NCBI GenBank assembly: GCA_950295325.1
Contig: OX485806.1
Coordinates: 23,622,001-23,686,000 of the forward strand
DNA: 64,000 nucleotides
From: Polytrichum commune
Lineage: Eukaryota; Streptophyta; Polytrichopsida; Polytrichales; Polytrichaceae
Direction of reading: 5' to 3'
Made by a program: the position numbers and the translations under genes
The notes under the pieces: model-generated
What the model saw: the letters and a program-made list of their open reading frames with translations, nothing else
What the model was told of the DNA's origin: nothing
Database searches by the model: none
Shown: positions 34,421-45,241 of the stretch, piece by piece
Layout: each line of letters begins with the position of its first letter
Numbering within the stretch: the first letter of the stretch is position 1

Positions 34421-35300
34421 TATCCAACATGTGGAACATTAATTGGCTGAAATGCACATGATTCTAAACTTAGCATTTCTCACCATAGGGACATGTAGTG
34501 TTGCCATAGTCCTCTTCCACTACATGATTTTATGCTCTATGAATATGATAAGAGTCATTTTTATAACCATCTAGGAGAACCAGTGATAAGACCATGTCAT
34601 TCATGTAGTGTCTTAAAGCCACAATTTGACTTGCAAAACCAAGTGCACAAGAGCATCCCCGGACTAGGGACAACCATTTGCGAATTCATGCTCTTAATTG
34701 TACAGGTGAACACTAGCCTGCACTTGGGTGTCATGTGTGTTGCTTACTTGTGCCTTGCTACCTAAGATTTTATGACTCAAGGCTTCAAAATAATAAGTTA
34801 ATGTGAAGCAATCTAAAAACTAAAAAAATCTCTTCATAACATTATCAAGTAGTGTGCGCTCAATTTGTGGGTCTTGAGAATGTAACCATGGGGTGTTAGG
34901 AGCTCAATCTTAATCTAAGTCTCCTTGCGCAAGTCACCAACATCATCCATATGCACGTGATGCAGAATGTATTTTTGAGTGTGATGTTTGTTGCTCTTTG
35001 TGTAGGCACTTGCAAAGCCACCTTATACAATGTGAATCTCACTTGAATGCCCATTCAAAATACTGTACAATGCACTCTATTTTGCCTTGACCAGTGCCAG
35101 AGAGTAGTTTGCACGTGAGATTGGAGTGGATCTCATCCAATGCCGGAATGACACATGGCACAAATTGAGAGGAAATAATGATTTTGTATTGTAATTATGA
35201 ACTCTCTACGGAATACTTTGTTAGTGATCTAGATAACATCAAAAAATTGGGAAGGTTGCCATTTTGTACGTCTGTCAAGCTTGTGAATATGGAGTTTAGT
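34421..35300. other. Intergenic sequence, no recognised gene
   Basis: Moderately AT-rich. The 77-codon frame at 34532-34765 shows no recognised motif. Confidence 0.4.
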
Positions 35301-35304
35301 GAAG

Positions 35305-36560
35305 TGGCCTATACACTAGGAATAATATCATGTAAGTTTCTTGCTTCTTTGAAGTAGGCGTGTCATGCTTGTGAGACCACCTGCAATTAAATGGAGGGAG
35401 GGAATTATCACATAGTACCACTGTACCTCTCATTCATCCAAACATAAAAGCCTTGAAATATTATGTAGCCTGTAGATTAGTACTTTTGGTTGATATAACA
35501 CCAGAATTAGCACTACTAGAAGATGAGTCCTAGCGTAATCGTTCCACGTTGATGAAAGAACAATATAAATCTACCACTATGTTAGATTTTCATAGTTTCA
35601 AGTTACATACAACAAGTTTTCAAGAACGTAGGTCGATAGTCTAGGACTCATATGTTTGTAGTGTAGATTTAAAGGCCCTGAATTAGCTTAGTCCAAGTCA
35701 TTTGAGACAAATTGGCCACAAACCTACATGATGTTAGGTTTTCACGTTGGATGGATGAGACTCGGTATGATCATATGCAATAATCTAGGAAGATTATCGT
35801 GTAATTTTCTTGCTTCATTGAAGTAGGTGTGTCATAGTTTTGAGGCCGCCTACAATATGATTGACTTGCGTTGGGTGAAATAGAGAATAAAACTGTCCAA
35901 TCAAAGGGAAAGAAGTTATCAAGGTGATGTACGCAATCCAAAGATTATCAAGGACATAATTAAGGGAACTGGAGTTTAGTGAAGTGACATAACAACTTTT
36001 CCGTCTTTGCTTTAAGGCGTAGATCTCCATGATTGGAGGACCAAGATCAAGAGATGACACCCAAATGGTTATGTCTGGTAACATCCCCAGACCACCCATC
36101 CCTCAAGGGTTACCTAGTCCCAATAAGCTAGGAAGGTTTTCATGTAAGCTTTTTACTTCCTTAGGGAATAACACCGTTCAGTCAAAGGGAAAAAAGTTAT
36201 CAAGGTGATCTATGCAATCCAAAGATTGTCTAGGGGCATAATTAAGAGATTTAATGAAGTGACGGAACAACTTTTTCGTCTTTGCTTTGAGCCGTAGATC
36301 TCCGTGAGTTAAGGACCAAGATCTAGAGATGACGTCCAAATGGTTATGTCTGGTAACGTCCTTAGACCACCCATCCCTCAAGGGGTTACCTAGTCCCAAT
36401 AAACTAGGAAGGTTATCATGTAAGCTTCTTGCTTCATTAAAGTACGCGTGTCATGCTTGTGAGGCCGCCTACAATTTTAATTTACTGCATTGTGTGAGTT
36501 TGGGAATTAAAACCGTAGGCAAAGGGTACAAGCTTATATGGAGGTGATCTACTGGAACTC
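35305..36560 (+). repeat. Degenerate tandem duplication upstream of the pectate lyase
   Basis: The anchor TAGGAAGGTTATCATGTAAGC (with changes) recurs near 35319, 35785, 36128 and 36406. It is usually followed by TTCTTGCTTCATTGAAGTA and TGTGAGGCCGCCTACAAT. The block GGTTATGTCTGGTAAC then CCACCCATCCCTCAAGG recurs at about 36065 and 36342. Copies diverge and have lost different segments. The last copy ends about 470 bp upstream of the pectate lyase start codon. Within 35525-35660 lies a diverged copy of the 185-bp unit from 25007-25562. Confidence 0.75.
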
Positions 36561-36686
36561 GGAGATCGACCGGGACGGAATTAGGGGAGACGGAGATTTG
36601 GTGTCAGGGGCCGACATGCGAGACGAGGTGAAAGTGAAACCCCGGGATGCTTGTGGCCGGAGAAGGCAGTGGGTGGTTCCCTGCAG

Positions 36687-36695
36687 TTTATAAGG
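36687..36695 (+). promoter_or_regulatory. Possible TATA box of the pectate lyase gene
   Basis: TTTATAAGG lies in GC-richer sequence 340 bp upstream of the chosen start codon and would place transcription start near 36720. No better TATA-like word is seen between here and the GA tract. Confidence 0.4.
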
Positions 36696-36962
36696 CTCTA
36701 ACCTTCGACTATTGCTCTCATCAGCCTGCTCCTGCCACTTCCTCGCACACTGTAGTACTTCACTCCAGCAGCTCAACTGCAGCGTTGAAGTACCCGCTGC
36801 AATCGGCTCATTGCTTCACATCAAATCGCATCTATTGCGGTGAAGCTTGAGTGAGCGAGTGAGTGAGAAGAGGTATTTGGTAGTTGTTTGAGAGCAGTCG
36901 CGGAGGTTGTAGTTTAGCTTGCATCGCAGGTAGTTGAGTTCCCGTTTGAGCGCTCATTCTTG

Positions 36963-36964
<2 letters not shown>

Positions 36965-37033
<69 letters not shown>
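36965..37033 (+). repeat. GA microsatellite in the 5' leader
   Basis: An uninterrupted run of about 34 GA units ends 1-2 bases before the pectate lyase start codon. It is also in frame with an upstream ATG-like codon (36960) and would encode an Arg-Glu repeat if translated. Confidence 0.9.
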
Positions 37034-37034
<1 letters not shown>

Positions 37035-37037
<3 letters not shown>

Positions 37038-39586
37038 GGGAGCCCGCGGGTGTGGCAGCAGGTTCTAGAGGTTTTTGTTGTTGCATTGGCGTTGATGCAA
37101 TCGGAGTGGCTGCAATGTGGAGCTGTTAGACCTCTGGTCTCCGACGCAGTGAAGAACGCTCAGCTGCCAGCTGCATATCACACATCTGCTGTCGCGGAAC
37201 ATGTTTCTGGCGACATGAACATCGAGATACGGTATGTAATCAATTTGACTGTGTGTAGAGTAGTAGTGTCCTGTGTAGATAGTTAGAATTAATAGATCGT
37301 CACCAAATGCGATCAGCATTGGAGCACTTCCGTAAGAAAGTAGAGCAGACGTAGAGGTTGAGCACTTCCACGTTAGAGCATTAATTTTTTTGCTTGAACA
37401 GATAGGTGGAGACATATAGATTTCTGCAGGCTCGTACAGAGGATTGTAGCCCCTTTCTTGCTCAGCAATGGTGGGACATTTCAGTAAAGAAAGCCATGCC
37501 TTCCTGCGATAAGCCTCTGGAAACAATGCCATCGCCATTTTTCTCTTCTAGCTTCTAATCGTGCAGTAAACCAATTATTTTTTGCCGCTCTCCCTTCTGA
37601 GAACGTCAGAGCTGCAATATCTATGGGCAGGCTCTCCTACATTACGAACCTTTCTTTCAGCAGGCATAGCTTGAAAGAAATTCAATGGCAAACATGTGAA
37701 GCGACATTGTTATCCATGAGTCCACAATCAATAAGAAGGAATCAGGACTGAGTATCCATTAACCTTCACCTTAGTCTCTAGATAAGCTTTGTAAATAATG
37801 TTCACTAACTTATAGGCTCGTGTATTCTTTCTTCGGCGTGCTCTAACTCTGATTATGTGCGTCGTCGGTCTTCTCAGAGTCTTTGCTCACTTGGAGTGTT
37901 TATCTTGTGATGCAGCGACGTGGAAAACATAACTCGCAGGCATCTGGGAGGCTGTGGAACCGGAAACCCCGTCGACGACTGCTGGAGGTGCAATGGGAAC
38001 TGGGAACAGAACCGGCAGTCTCTTGCAGATTGCGCCATTGGATTCGGGAAGAATGCAGTCGGTGGTAAAAACGGGCAAATCTACGTGGTGACTGACGACA
38101 GCGACGACGATGTCGTGAATCCCAAGGTAGGAACACTTCGCTATGGCGTCCTCCAGGCCGAGCCACTCTGGATTATATTTTCGCGCAACATGAACATCAA
38201 ACTCAAAGAGGAGCTCATCATGATGAGCTACAAGACCATCGATGGTCGTGGCCAGAATGTCCACATTGCCGGAGGGGCATGCTTAGTGATTCAGTTCGTG
38301 AGCAACATCATTGTTCACAACGTTCACATCCACGATTGTAAGTCAACAGGCCCTGCGACAGTGAGAAGTTCTCCATCGCACTTTGGCAGCCGAGGCAAAA
38401 CCGACGGAGATGCCATTTCCATCTTTGGATCACACGACATCTGGGTGGACCATTGTTATTTCGCCAACTGCGCTGATGGCCTTGTAGACGCCATCCAAGG
38501 TTCCACTGACATTACCGTCTCGAACAGCTACTTCGAGAATCATGATAAGGTGCGACCTGAAAATAATCTTTCACAGTCAGTAACGTCCTTCCCCATGCGG
38601 CCTATGCCAAAGTGTCGTGACCGTTTTGAAATCGTGAGCTAAATAATTTGTTTGCAGTTTTTTTCATTTTCGTTGTTAAGGCGGGGGGCTAAGTACATTG
38701 TGTCTGTGACCTTGCTACTCGATAACAATTTTTGTTCTCTTCGCGTAGAAACCTACACCTGGACTCTGGTTTGATATTTTCGTGCTGGTTCGGCACAGGT
38801 GATGTTGCTCGGTGCTCATCCACAAGATACAATGGACAACAACATGCAGGTTACCATTGCCTTCAACCACTTCGGGCAGAACCTCATTGAGCGCATGCCG
38901 AGGTAATAAAATATCAAACATATTATTGCGCTGTTTGCGTTGCAGAGGATCACAATCAGTTTCATATAGTCCATGCCTTGAATCTTTCATATAGTGATCT
39001 TTCGCTTTTCCCTAACTTTCAGATTTGAACTAATGCAGATGCCGACACGGAAAGTTTCACATCGTGAATAACAACTACCAGGAATGGGGAATGTATGCCA
39101 TTGGAGGGAGTGAGAACCCGACCATCAACAGCGAGGGAAACCGATTCTTCGCTTCCAATGACAGGAACTCGAAGGAGGTGAGCCCGCAGCTTTTCGGTGC
39201 ATATTCAAGTATTTGATATGCCTCCATGGATGAACATGATGATCTCCCATGTTCTTAGTGTAGTCCTTACTAGTAAGCCTACATGCTTATATGACTGTCG
39301 AGCCTTATACTATGTGACGACTACCTAGTTGTAATGAATAAATTCCTCTGTAATATAGGTCACCAAACGTATCAACGACGGAGGCCCCGGAAACGAAAAC
39401 AACTTCAACTGGAGGTCTTCTGGAGATCTCTTCTTGAACGGCGCTTTCTTCACCGCATCAGGAGCATCTGGCAGCTCTCAATTCTACGCGAAGGCTACCA
39501 GCTTTAGCGCTCGCCCGGCTTCTATGGTTGCGACCATGACTCTCGACGCAGGCCCCGTTGCTTGCACCTACGGAACCAGTTGCTGA
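37035..39586 (+). CDS. Pectate lyase (polysaccharide lyase family 1), five exons
   Basis: This secreted enzyme cleaves de-esterified homogalacturonan in the cell wall by calcium-dependent beta-elimination. Exons fitted to GT-AG junctions are 37035-37231, 37916-38549, 38799-38902, 39039-39177 and 39359-39586, which join in frame to 433 aa, normal for plant members. Residues 1-30 form a signal peptide with hydrophobic core VFVVALALM. Family motifs in order are [15 protein letters not shown], the calcium-site segment DGDAISIFG (residues 229-237) with WVDHC and [16 protein letters not shown], the Arg cluster ERMPRCRHG (308-316) at an exon junction, and [11 protein letters not shown]. All family hallmarks are present, so it is probably active. 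The start at 37035 is chosen because an upstream in-frame start would put an Arg-Glu repeat before the signal peptide. The next gene on the strand, a pectin methylesterase, acts on the same polymer. Confidence 0.95.
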
Positions 39587-40364
39587 TGATCGATGGCTTC
39601 ATCCTCCCTACACTGTCTTTGCGATGATAATTGCATCAGATATGACTCACGCCTGAGTGCAATTTATGCTTGTAGAACAAATTGTTGGAAGTAGTGTTAC
39701 TTTTAATACCGTCGTGGTTTTGTCATATAGGCGAACATCCCATGTGTTGACGAATGAGTGCTGGCCATTTATGGTCGGCCTAGCCCGTGAATACAAGGCG
39801 ATGCCAATAGGTAGGTAGCTCATTAGGAGTAGGTTTTCGGAATTTACAATGTAGGAGAAAAATGTGCGTGGTTGCTTTGCAATGCAGGAACTGTAGAATA
39901 TCATCCTCCACTAGACGCTCTTGAGTGTGAGGTGCTGCGGAGGTGGCCCGCACTCACTTGCTGATTCTGTACTGTAACCAAATGAGCCGCAATGTGGTGA
40001 AGGGGCACAAGATGGAAACGATGTTATCACGTCTTGTGTCTCACTCAGATTGGTGGTGTTGACCACCCCAGAGTGCGCCCAGACAGTGGCAAGAACCAAG
40101 AACTTGTCGGTATATAGGTCTAGACGTAGCTCCACCAATCGTCGCTATATTCAAGAGCTTGAAAAAAGATTCGACCAGTTCAATATATGTGATCCTTCTT
40201 TTACTTTTGTGTTTGCTATCGACCTTCAAATTGCTGTGACATTGATTTCTTGTGGATGCTTTGTTGCCTCAGCTAATCTCCTGCTGGCTATGGCCACAGA
40301 CGGAAGTCGAAATTGACAGTGAGTTCCTCAATCCTGAAGCTATTTTCTCTAGAACGCTGCAACA
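39587..40364. other. Downstream region of the pectate lyase
   Basis: Probable 3' untranslated and intergenic sequence. No canonical AATAAA was found close to the stop. The 88-codon frame at 40050-40316 shows no recognised domain. Confidence 0.4.
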
Positions 40365-40715
40365 TAAGGTATGTGGGTGTTGTTTGGTTCGTTTCTTCAT
40401 GTTCTCCAACTTCTACAGATCACATTAACACAACGAAACTTTTCGTATATTAGCAAATCTACAATCAAGCATCAACTAAAATTGGGCCGACCCTGATTTA
40501 GTTATGGTTATTCCAAGTGGATATTTTGATGGTTGACATTGGTTTCTTAACATAGATCCTCCCAATTGTGTTCACTACTTAGTGTGGAAATTGTTAATAA
40601 AATTTGAAGTAGTCCAAACTCTTTGAACATGTGTCTTTATGATGTTGGTTCTTTGATCCTCACCCAACCACACTCCAAACAAATATTAGTGTCCAATGGA
40701 GAAAAATGCATGAAT
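40365..40715 (+). repeat. Dispersed repeat A, near-complete copy
   Basis: In order it contains GTATGTGGGTGTTGTTTGGTT, TTCATGTTCTCCAACTTCTA, ATTAGCAAATCTACAATC, CCTGATTTAGTTATGGTTAT, CCTCCCAATTGTGTTCACTA and TTCTTTGATCCTCACCCAACC. It is the reference copy for the fragments at 26991, 29278, 42500 (minus) and 58190 (minus). Confidence 0.7.
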
Positions 40716-42499
40716 AATACTTGTGTACCTTATACTAAATACATAAATTTTGTATATGTGAACATAACATTATTCAGTTGCAATTAGTCGTTCCATTCTA
40801 ATAATATTCAATGATTTTGCTTCACCCGAGTTTGTTAGGTCGAATTTGCTTAGACAAGCATCCATAAGGTATATTTCTAGCACCTCAACATGACATATTC
40901 CTTGTCCCACCCAATCTGGTCACTTAGTTGAATAATGTTAGGAAAATTTTGATGCAGACCTATGGCCTGAAAGTATCATGCTCCTTTCTCAGCTGACTAA
41001 AAATTGGGCTAAGACCACTTTGCTGGTCACAGCGTCCAACATTGTCCACTTTGGGGGTCTTCTATGCACAGTTCAAAGAAATGGATCTTTGCAATGTAAC
41101 CAATCCACTTTGCACTGCAAAGGAATCTTGACTTTCATCAAACATATGTAAATCACACAATGTTGGAATGTGATGAACTGAAGTGCATTAACCTCATGCA
41201 TTTGCTAAATTCTGGAATTGATTTGTGAGAGGTTTCATACATGAGAGCAAGCGCTATCAATTCATTTCCAACAAAGGCCACATGTTCTTGTCGAAGAGTG
41301 ATGTTAGAAGCAAGTGAGAAACCGATTGCATGTAAGAAGGCACTACATGAATCGCGGTTCTTTACCACTGGTTCTCTTCCATTGGATGGTTAAATGATCT
41401 ACTACTATAATAAATTTCCAATCCAAATTCACAGATCCTAAACCCGTCGATGGGAAGACAACGAGTAGTAAGAAACTGCAATTCCCCATAGTGAGAGCTC
41501 TCTGGATATCATCAAAGTGTATATTTTAGACTCAACTGTCAAGTAAGTATTAATGAAGATGCACAGTTTGAAAATATCATGGCAATGTACAGTATAGAGA
41601 AATGGATATTTGCAGAAACAGGTCAATCAATCGATCAATCAATATATTGGCTCACGAGTCCATGGCTACCGATCCTCATCCTACAAATTTGTGTGTTGTG
41701 GTAATATTTTCACACTTGAGTTTCCCCAGGCGAAACTTTCAGACACGATATTTCTCAGATTCCTTCAATGCTGGTCGACACTAGCTACTAGATGGAAGAA
41801 ATCTTGAATACATTCATTCTGACTACATCGTGTATATACGAAATTTGATGGCCATAAAATTGTGTTGTGTTCAGCCTTTGGTATTCGGTGACAGGTCAAA
41901 TTATTAAAGGGTTCAAGTGCTCTCCTGTTGAATGCATATTTGTTTTGTTACCCTTCCAAAGTTGGTAATGCAAATTTGACCTGTTTCTTCTTGCCATAGA
42001 GATGATCTGGAATTTCTGGATGTCCATGACAAAGATCAATTTCTGAACGGGTGCATTTGGGCGCAGATTCTGGCTATGGCGACAATTGCTCGTACTGACC
42101 AGGAGGCCTTCCAACTCCAAGATTGGATGATTTTGTTCACTTGAAACACTTCATTGGCCATATATTTTGGCTCCATCATATGCTGTTGAATTTCTCTTGA
42201 TTTCTCGAAGGAATGACTGGTAGTGTTGCAACCCTTGTCTTGAGCTGTAATGTATGACCGATTATGCATGAGGAAATATTAGGTAACATTCTCCATTCGT
42301 TAACCCCAGCGCATTATCATAAAATAGTAAATAAGGATTTTCCACCAACTCCATCAGCAGAATTCTGCACAGAGAATTTCCAGGTCGATCACCTTAGCCT
42401 CCTACCCGTAGACACACCCACTGCCATGGGTGCGATCAAATCATCAGAGGGAGAAAGATAGAATTGTAAGGAATGCGGGTGCTAGTAGGTTATTTTTCT
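40716..42499. other. Intergenic sequence with unassigned minus-strand frames
   Basis: Minus-strand frames of 71-77 codons (41368-41153, 42120-41896 and 42269-42036) read like remnants of a coding sequence but match nothing I recognise. A GATCAATCAATCAATCAATC-type tract lies near 41625-41643. Confidence 0.4.
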
Positions 42500-42830
42500 T
42501 AATCAAACACGTATATTCGACTAGTGTGTGGTTCAATGACGATCGAAGAACAAACACCAGAAACTTGACACATGTTTAAAACAGATTGCATTGGATCATT
42601 TAAAAAAAAAACCACTTCACGCTCAATACTGAACACCATTGGGAAGACCCATGTATTAGTTAAGGAATCGACAATAATACATTTCCGATAAACATAACTT
42701 AATCAGGGCAAGGTCCGATTTTCAATTCAGTTTCGGTGGACACTTCATCATAGTTTCTCTACTGCAACACAGGTTTCTTCATGTAAATCCAATCAGTAGA
42801 AGGTGGAGAACATGATAAACAATACGAATC
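42500..42830 (-). repeat. Dispersed repeat A, minus-orientation copy
   Basis: The reverse complement carries ATGTTCTCCACCTTCTACTG, CTGTGTTGCAGTAG-like, TGAATTGAAAATCGGACCTT, and AACATGTGTCAAGTTTC, in the order of the copy at 40365-40715. The same order occurs at 58190-58480. Confidence 0.6.
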
Positions 42831-43204
42831 ACACCCACATACCGTTTCATGTAATGCAGGATGTAAGCATAAAACATTTCTACAAGGGCATCATAAATCC
42901 AATGGGCGTGTCACAAGTAGGGTATTGAAGGTCATGGGCTGGGTGCAGGAACCACATGATTGCCCAGTTCCTCCCAAGCTTCTTAATTATACGGATCCGT
43001 GGAGGGAAGCTTGTGAGTGAGACGCGTGTACAATTCGGATAGTTGCACCCACTCTTTATGTGAAGCCGGTACCTTCTTATCTACTGCACATGTTGCCACT
43101 AAAGAGCAAATCCTCGGCCATCATAGCCCGCACCGTGATCCTCCCCACGCCATTTCATTTTATCATCAATATCGCTCGCACAGCCATAACTGGAGCAATG
43201 AGCA

Positions 43205-43480
43205 GGGAGAACTGACTGCGAGTAGTTACGGATGAAGCGGGTTGAGTTGGAGAAATAACCGGTTGAAGTTCAAGACGTTGGGAAAAGTACCCACCATTCT
43301 AGAGGAATCTATAGAATCTATCTATCTATCTATATATATATATATATAACAATAAAGAAAAACTGAACGATCACAACACGTAACCGGTGGCTGGCCGCCT
43401 TGGAAAACACGAGGGTTTTGACCCATTATGCCCAAAAGTCTCCCCCCGATACTGAACCGGAGGGCAGTGTTGATTTTTTT
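43205..43480 (+). mobile_element. ACCGGTT-type MITE copy interrupted by an AT microsatellite
   Basis: Matches 9967-10433: AGGGAGAAC, GGGTTGAGTTGGAGAAATAAC, CGGTTGAAGTTCAAGAC, TCTAGAGGAATCTATAGAAT, ACACGTAACCGG, TTATGCCCAAAAGTCTCCCC. A TATC/TA microsatellite (43312-43348) has expanded at the centre. Confidence 0.65.
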
Positions 43481-43904
43481 GGTTTTATGAGGAACTGCAT
43501 GTTGGCTGCACAATGCAAAATGCAGTATGACACTGGGTTTTTTTTTTTTTGCTTGTAGTATCCGAATTCAAAGTTGGCGATGGGATGCGAATCTGTTCCT
43601 AGAATTGGGAGCTAGGTCAGAGTGTGGGGGGTTGTTATTTGGTGATACGTTGGCAATGACATAGGTTGTGTACATGAGATTCGATATAGATTAGTTGGCT
43701 ATAACCTGCCAAATCATGTTGTCCCATTGGTTTTTTTTATCAAATTTTTCAAGTTTTGATTCTAAAGGGAAAAAGAAAGAAAGTACATTCTTATTTGGTG
43801 CAATTTGGCTGGCTTCATGAAGCCAAAAGGAAAAGATAAAAATCTCTCTATCAGAGGGGTACTGGAGCTTGGCCTTCCCTCATGAGATCTAATTTGTACT
43901 TGTT

Positions 43905-44290
43905 AAGGTAGATAAATGATTTCTTTTTTCTTTTTCTTTTTTATTTCCAACTAGTCCACTTCTCCTAGTTACAATATATGAAACATGCAATTAGTGTGAG
44001 ATGATAAGCAAATCTTCCAAATAGTCCCAATAGCCATTTGCCTCATAATTTTTGGAGCTTGTAAATCTTATTCATTACTAATTAAAGTGAAGATGCTCGT
44101 GCTCATTAAGCGATCATATAGGTCCCCCACCAATCATGTTGCCAATTGAACCTAGAATGGTTAGCATATTATGAGCGCATTGTTCAATGTCTTGTAAACA
44201 CATGACACCTTTTTTGTGTCTGTTCTTAGATCCACACCTAACCATATAACCACTCAAATATTGCTTTGTTCGATTTGGGCACGTCTACCG
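43905..44290 (+). repeat. Dispersed repeat B, copy 3
   Basis: Co-linear with 1975-2345 and 4210-4590: GTTAAGGTAGATAAATG, CCACTTCTCCTAG, ACATGCAATTAGTG, TAATTTTTGGAGCTTGT, GATCATATAGGTCC, ATTGAACCTAGAATGGTTAG, CACACCTAACCA. Confidence 0.7.
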
Positions 44291-45241
44291 CAAGTGCCTT
44301 CTTTATTAAGTGAGTGGATTGAGTCGACTCTCCCAAGGATTTCAAGAGAGGAATAATCTGCGGATTGCTGGATTGCTATTCTTCCGGTTTCTTTGCTAGA
44401 TCATGTCCACACTTCTCTTCCAATGTGCACCCTATCTCATGGTCATGATGTTCGGAGGAGCTTGATTTCCTGCACATCATCCCTCTTCCCCGAGATTTTC
44501 CACCAATTTCTACCAATCAACAAGCACTTGGATCTCTTCAGCATGCGCCAGTTGATGAGTTCTTTAATCGTTGTTCTTTCAGGGCGGGTGTAGTGTTTCT
44601 GAAAAATCTGTTATTTATCCCTGGCTAATGATATTTACCGATCTGTTTTTCTTTAACTGAGTCGTCATCAACAACTGAATTCAGAGAAGAACAATATGGC
44701 TCTCATAAAGATCTTAGGCTCCAGAAAAATTACGGTAAATTGAACCGTGACCTCTATGATATCTCAGCAGTTTCACGAGTGTCCTGCCGGCAGCCTTGAC
44801 CAACCTGTGAGATCAAAAGTAACTCTAAGTATGTACTGCGGACTCATGTTGCAGTGAGCTGAAGACAAATCTCGGCCTCTACGAACAGCCGCCATCATCC
44901 TGCCCAGTTTTTTTGCATTACAGAGAGTAACACTAATTTGTGTGTGAGTTTGGTTGGATTTTAGGCGACTAGGAAATCTCTATCCGTCGGGAAGCCAAGA
45001 ACATGTGAGGCTTTGGTTCGTACTGTGAGGTTTCTGCTGGTCTGCTTCCTCTGTACTTGAGGACGTTCTGGACAGCCTGCAGATTTCCTTCAATGTACAC
45101 AGCTGTCGATTTGTAAGCAAGAAGGGCCGCCATAGCCATATCCATCAGAGCCAGGGCTTCAAAACACTTCCTCGCACGCCGATCGAGCTACGTCAATAGT
45201 AGACCCAGCCAGCAGCTCACTGCAGTAGTTTCACACTCACA
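44291..45241 (+). other. Upstream region of the pectin methylesterase
   Basis: Probable promoter and leader. GC content rises towards the gene. I see no clear TATA box at a usual distance. The 66-codon frame at 44393-44593 is unassigned. Confidence 0.4.

Noticed and set aside
37065-37538. Minus-strand frame of 157 aa
   Set aside because: It covers exon 1 and intron 1 of the pectate lyase in antisense and has no recognised domain.
40041-40316. 88-aa plus frame downstream of the pectate lyase
   Set aside because: No recognised family; a competing antisense frame exists and no splice partners were found.
41153-41368. Minus frame with AFVGNELIALALMY, briefly suggestive of a PPR repeat
   Set aside because: Only one short loose match and no repeat register in neighbouring sequence.
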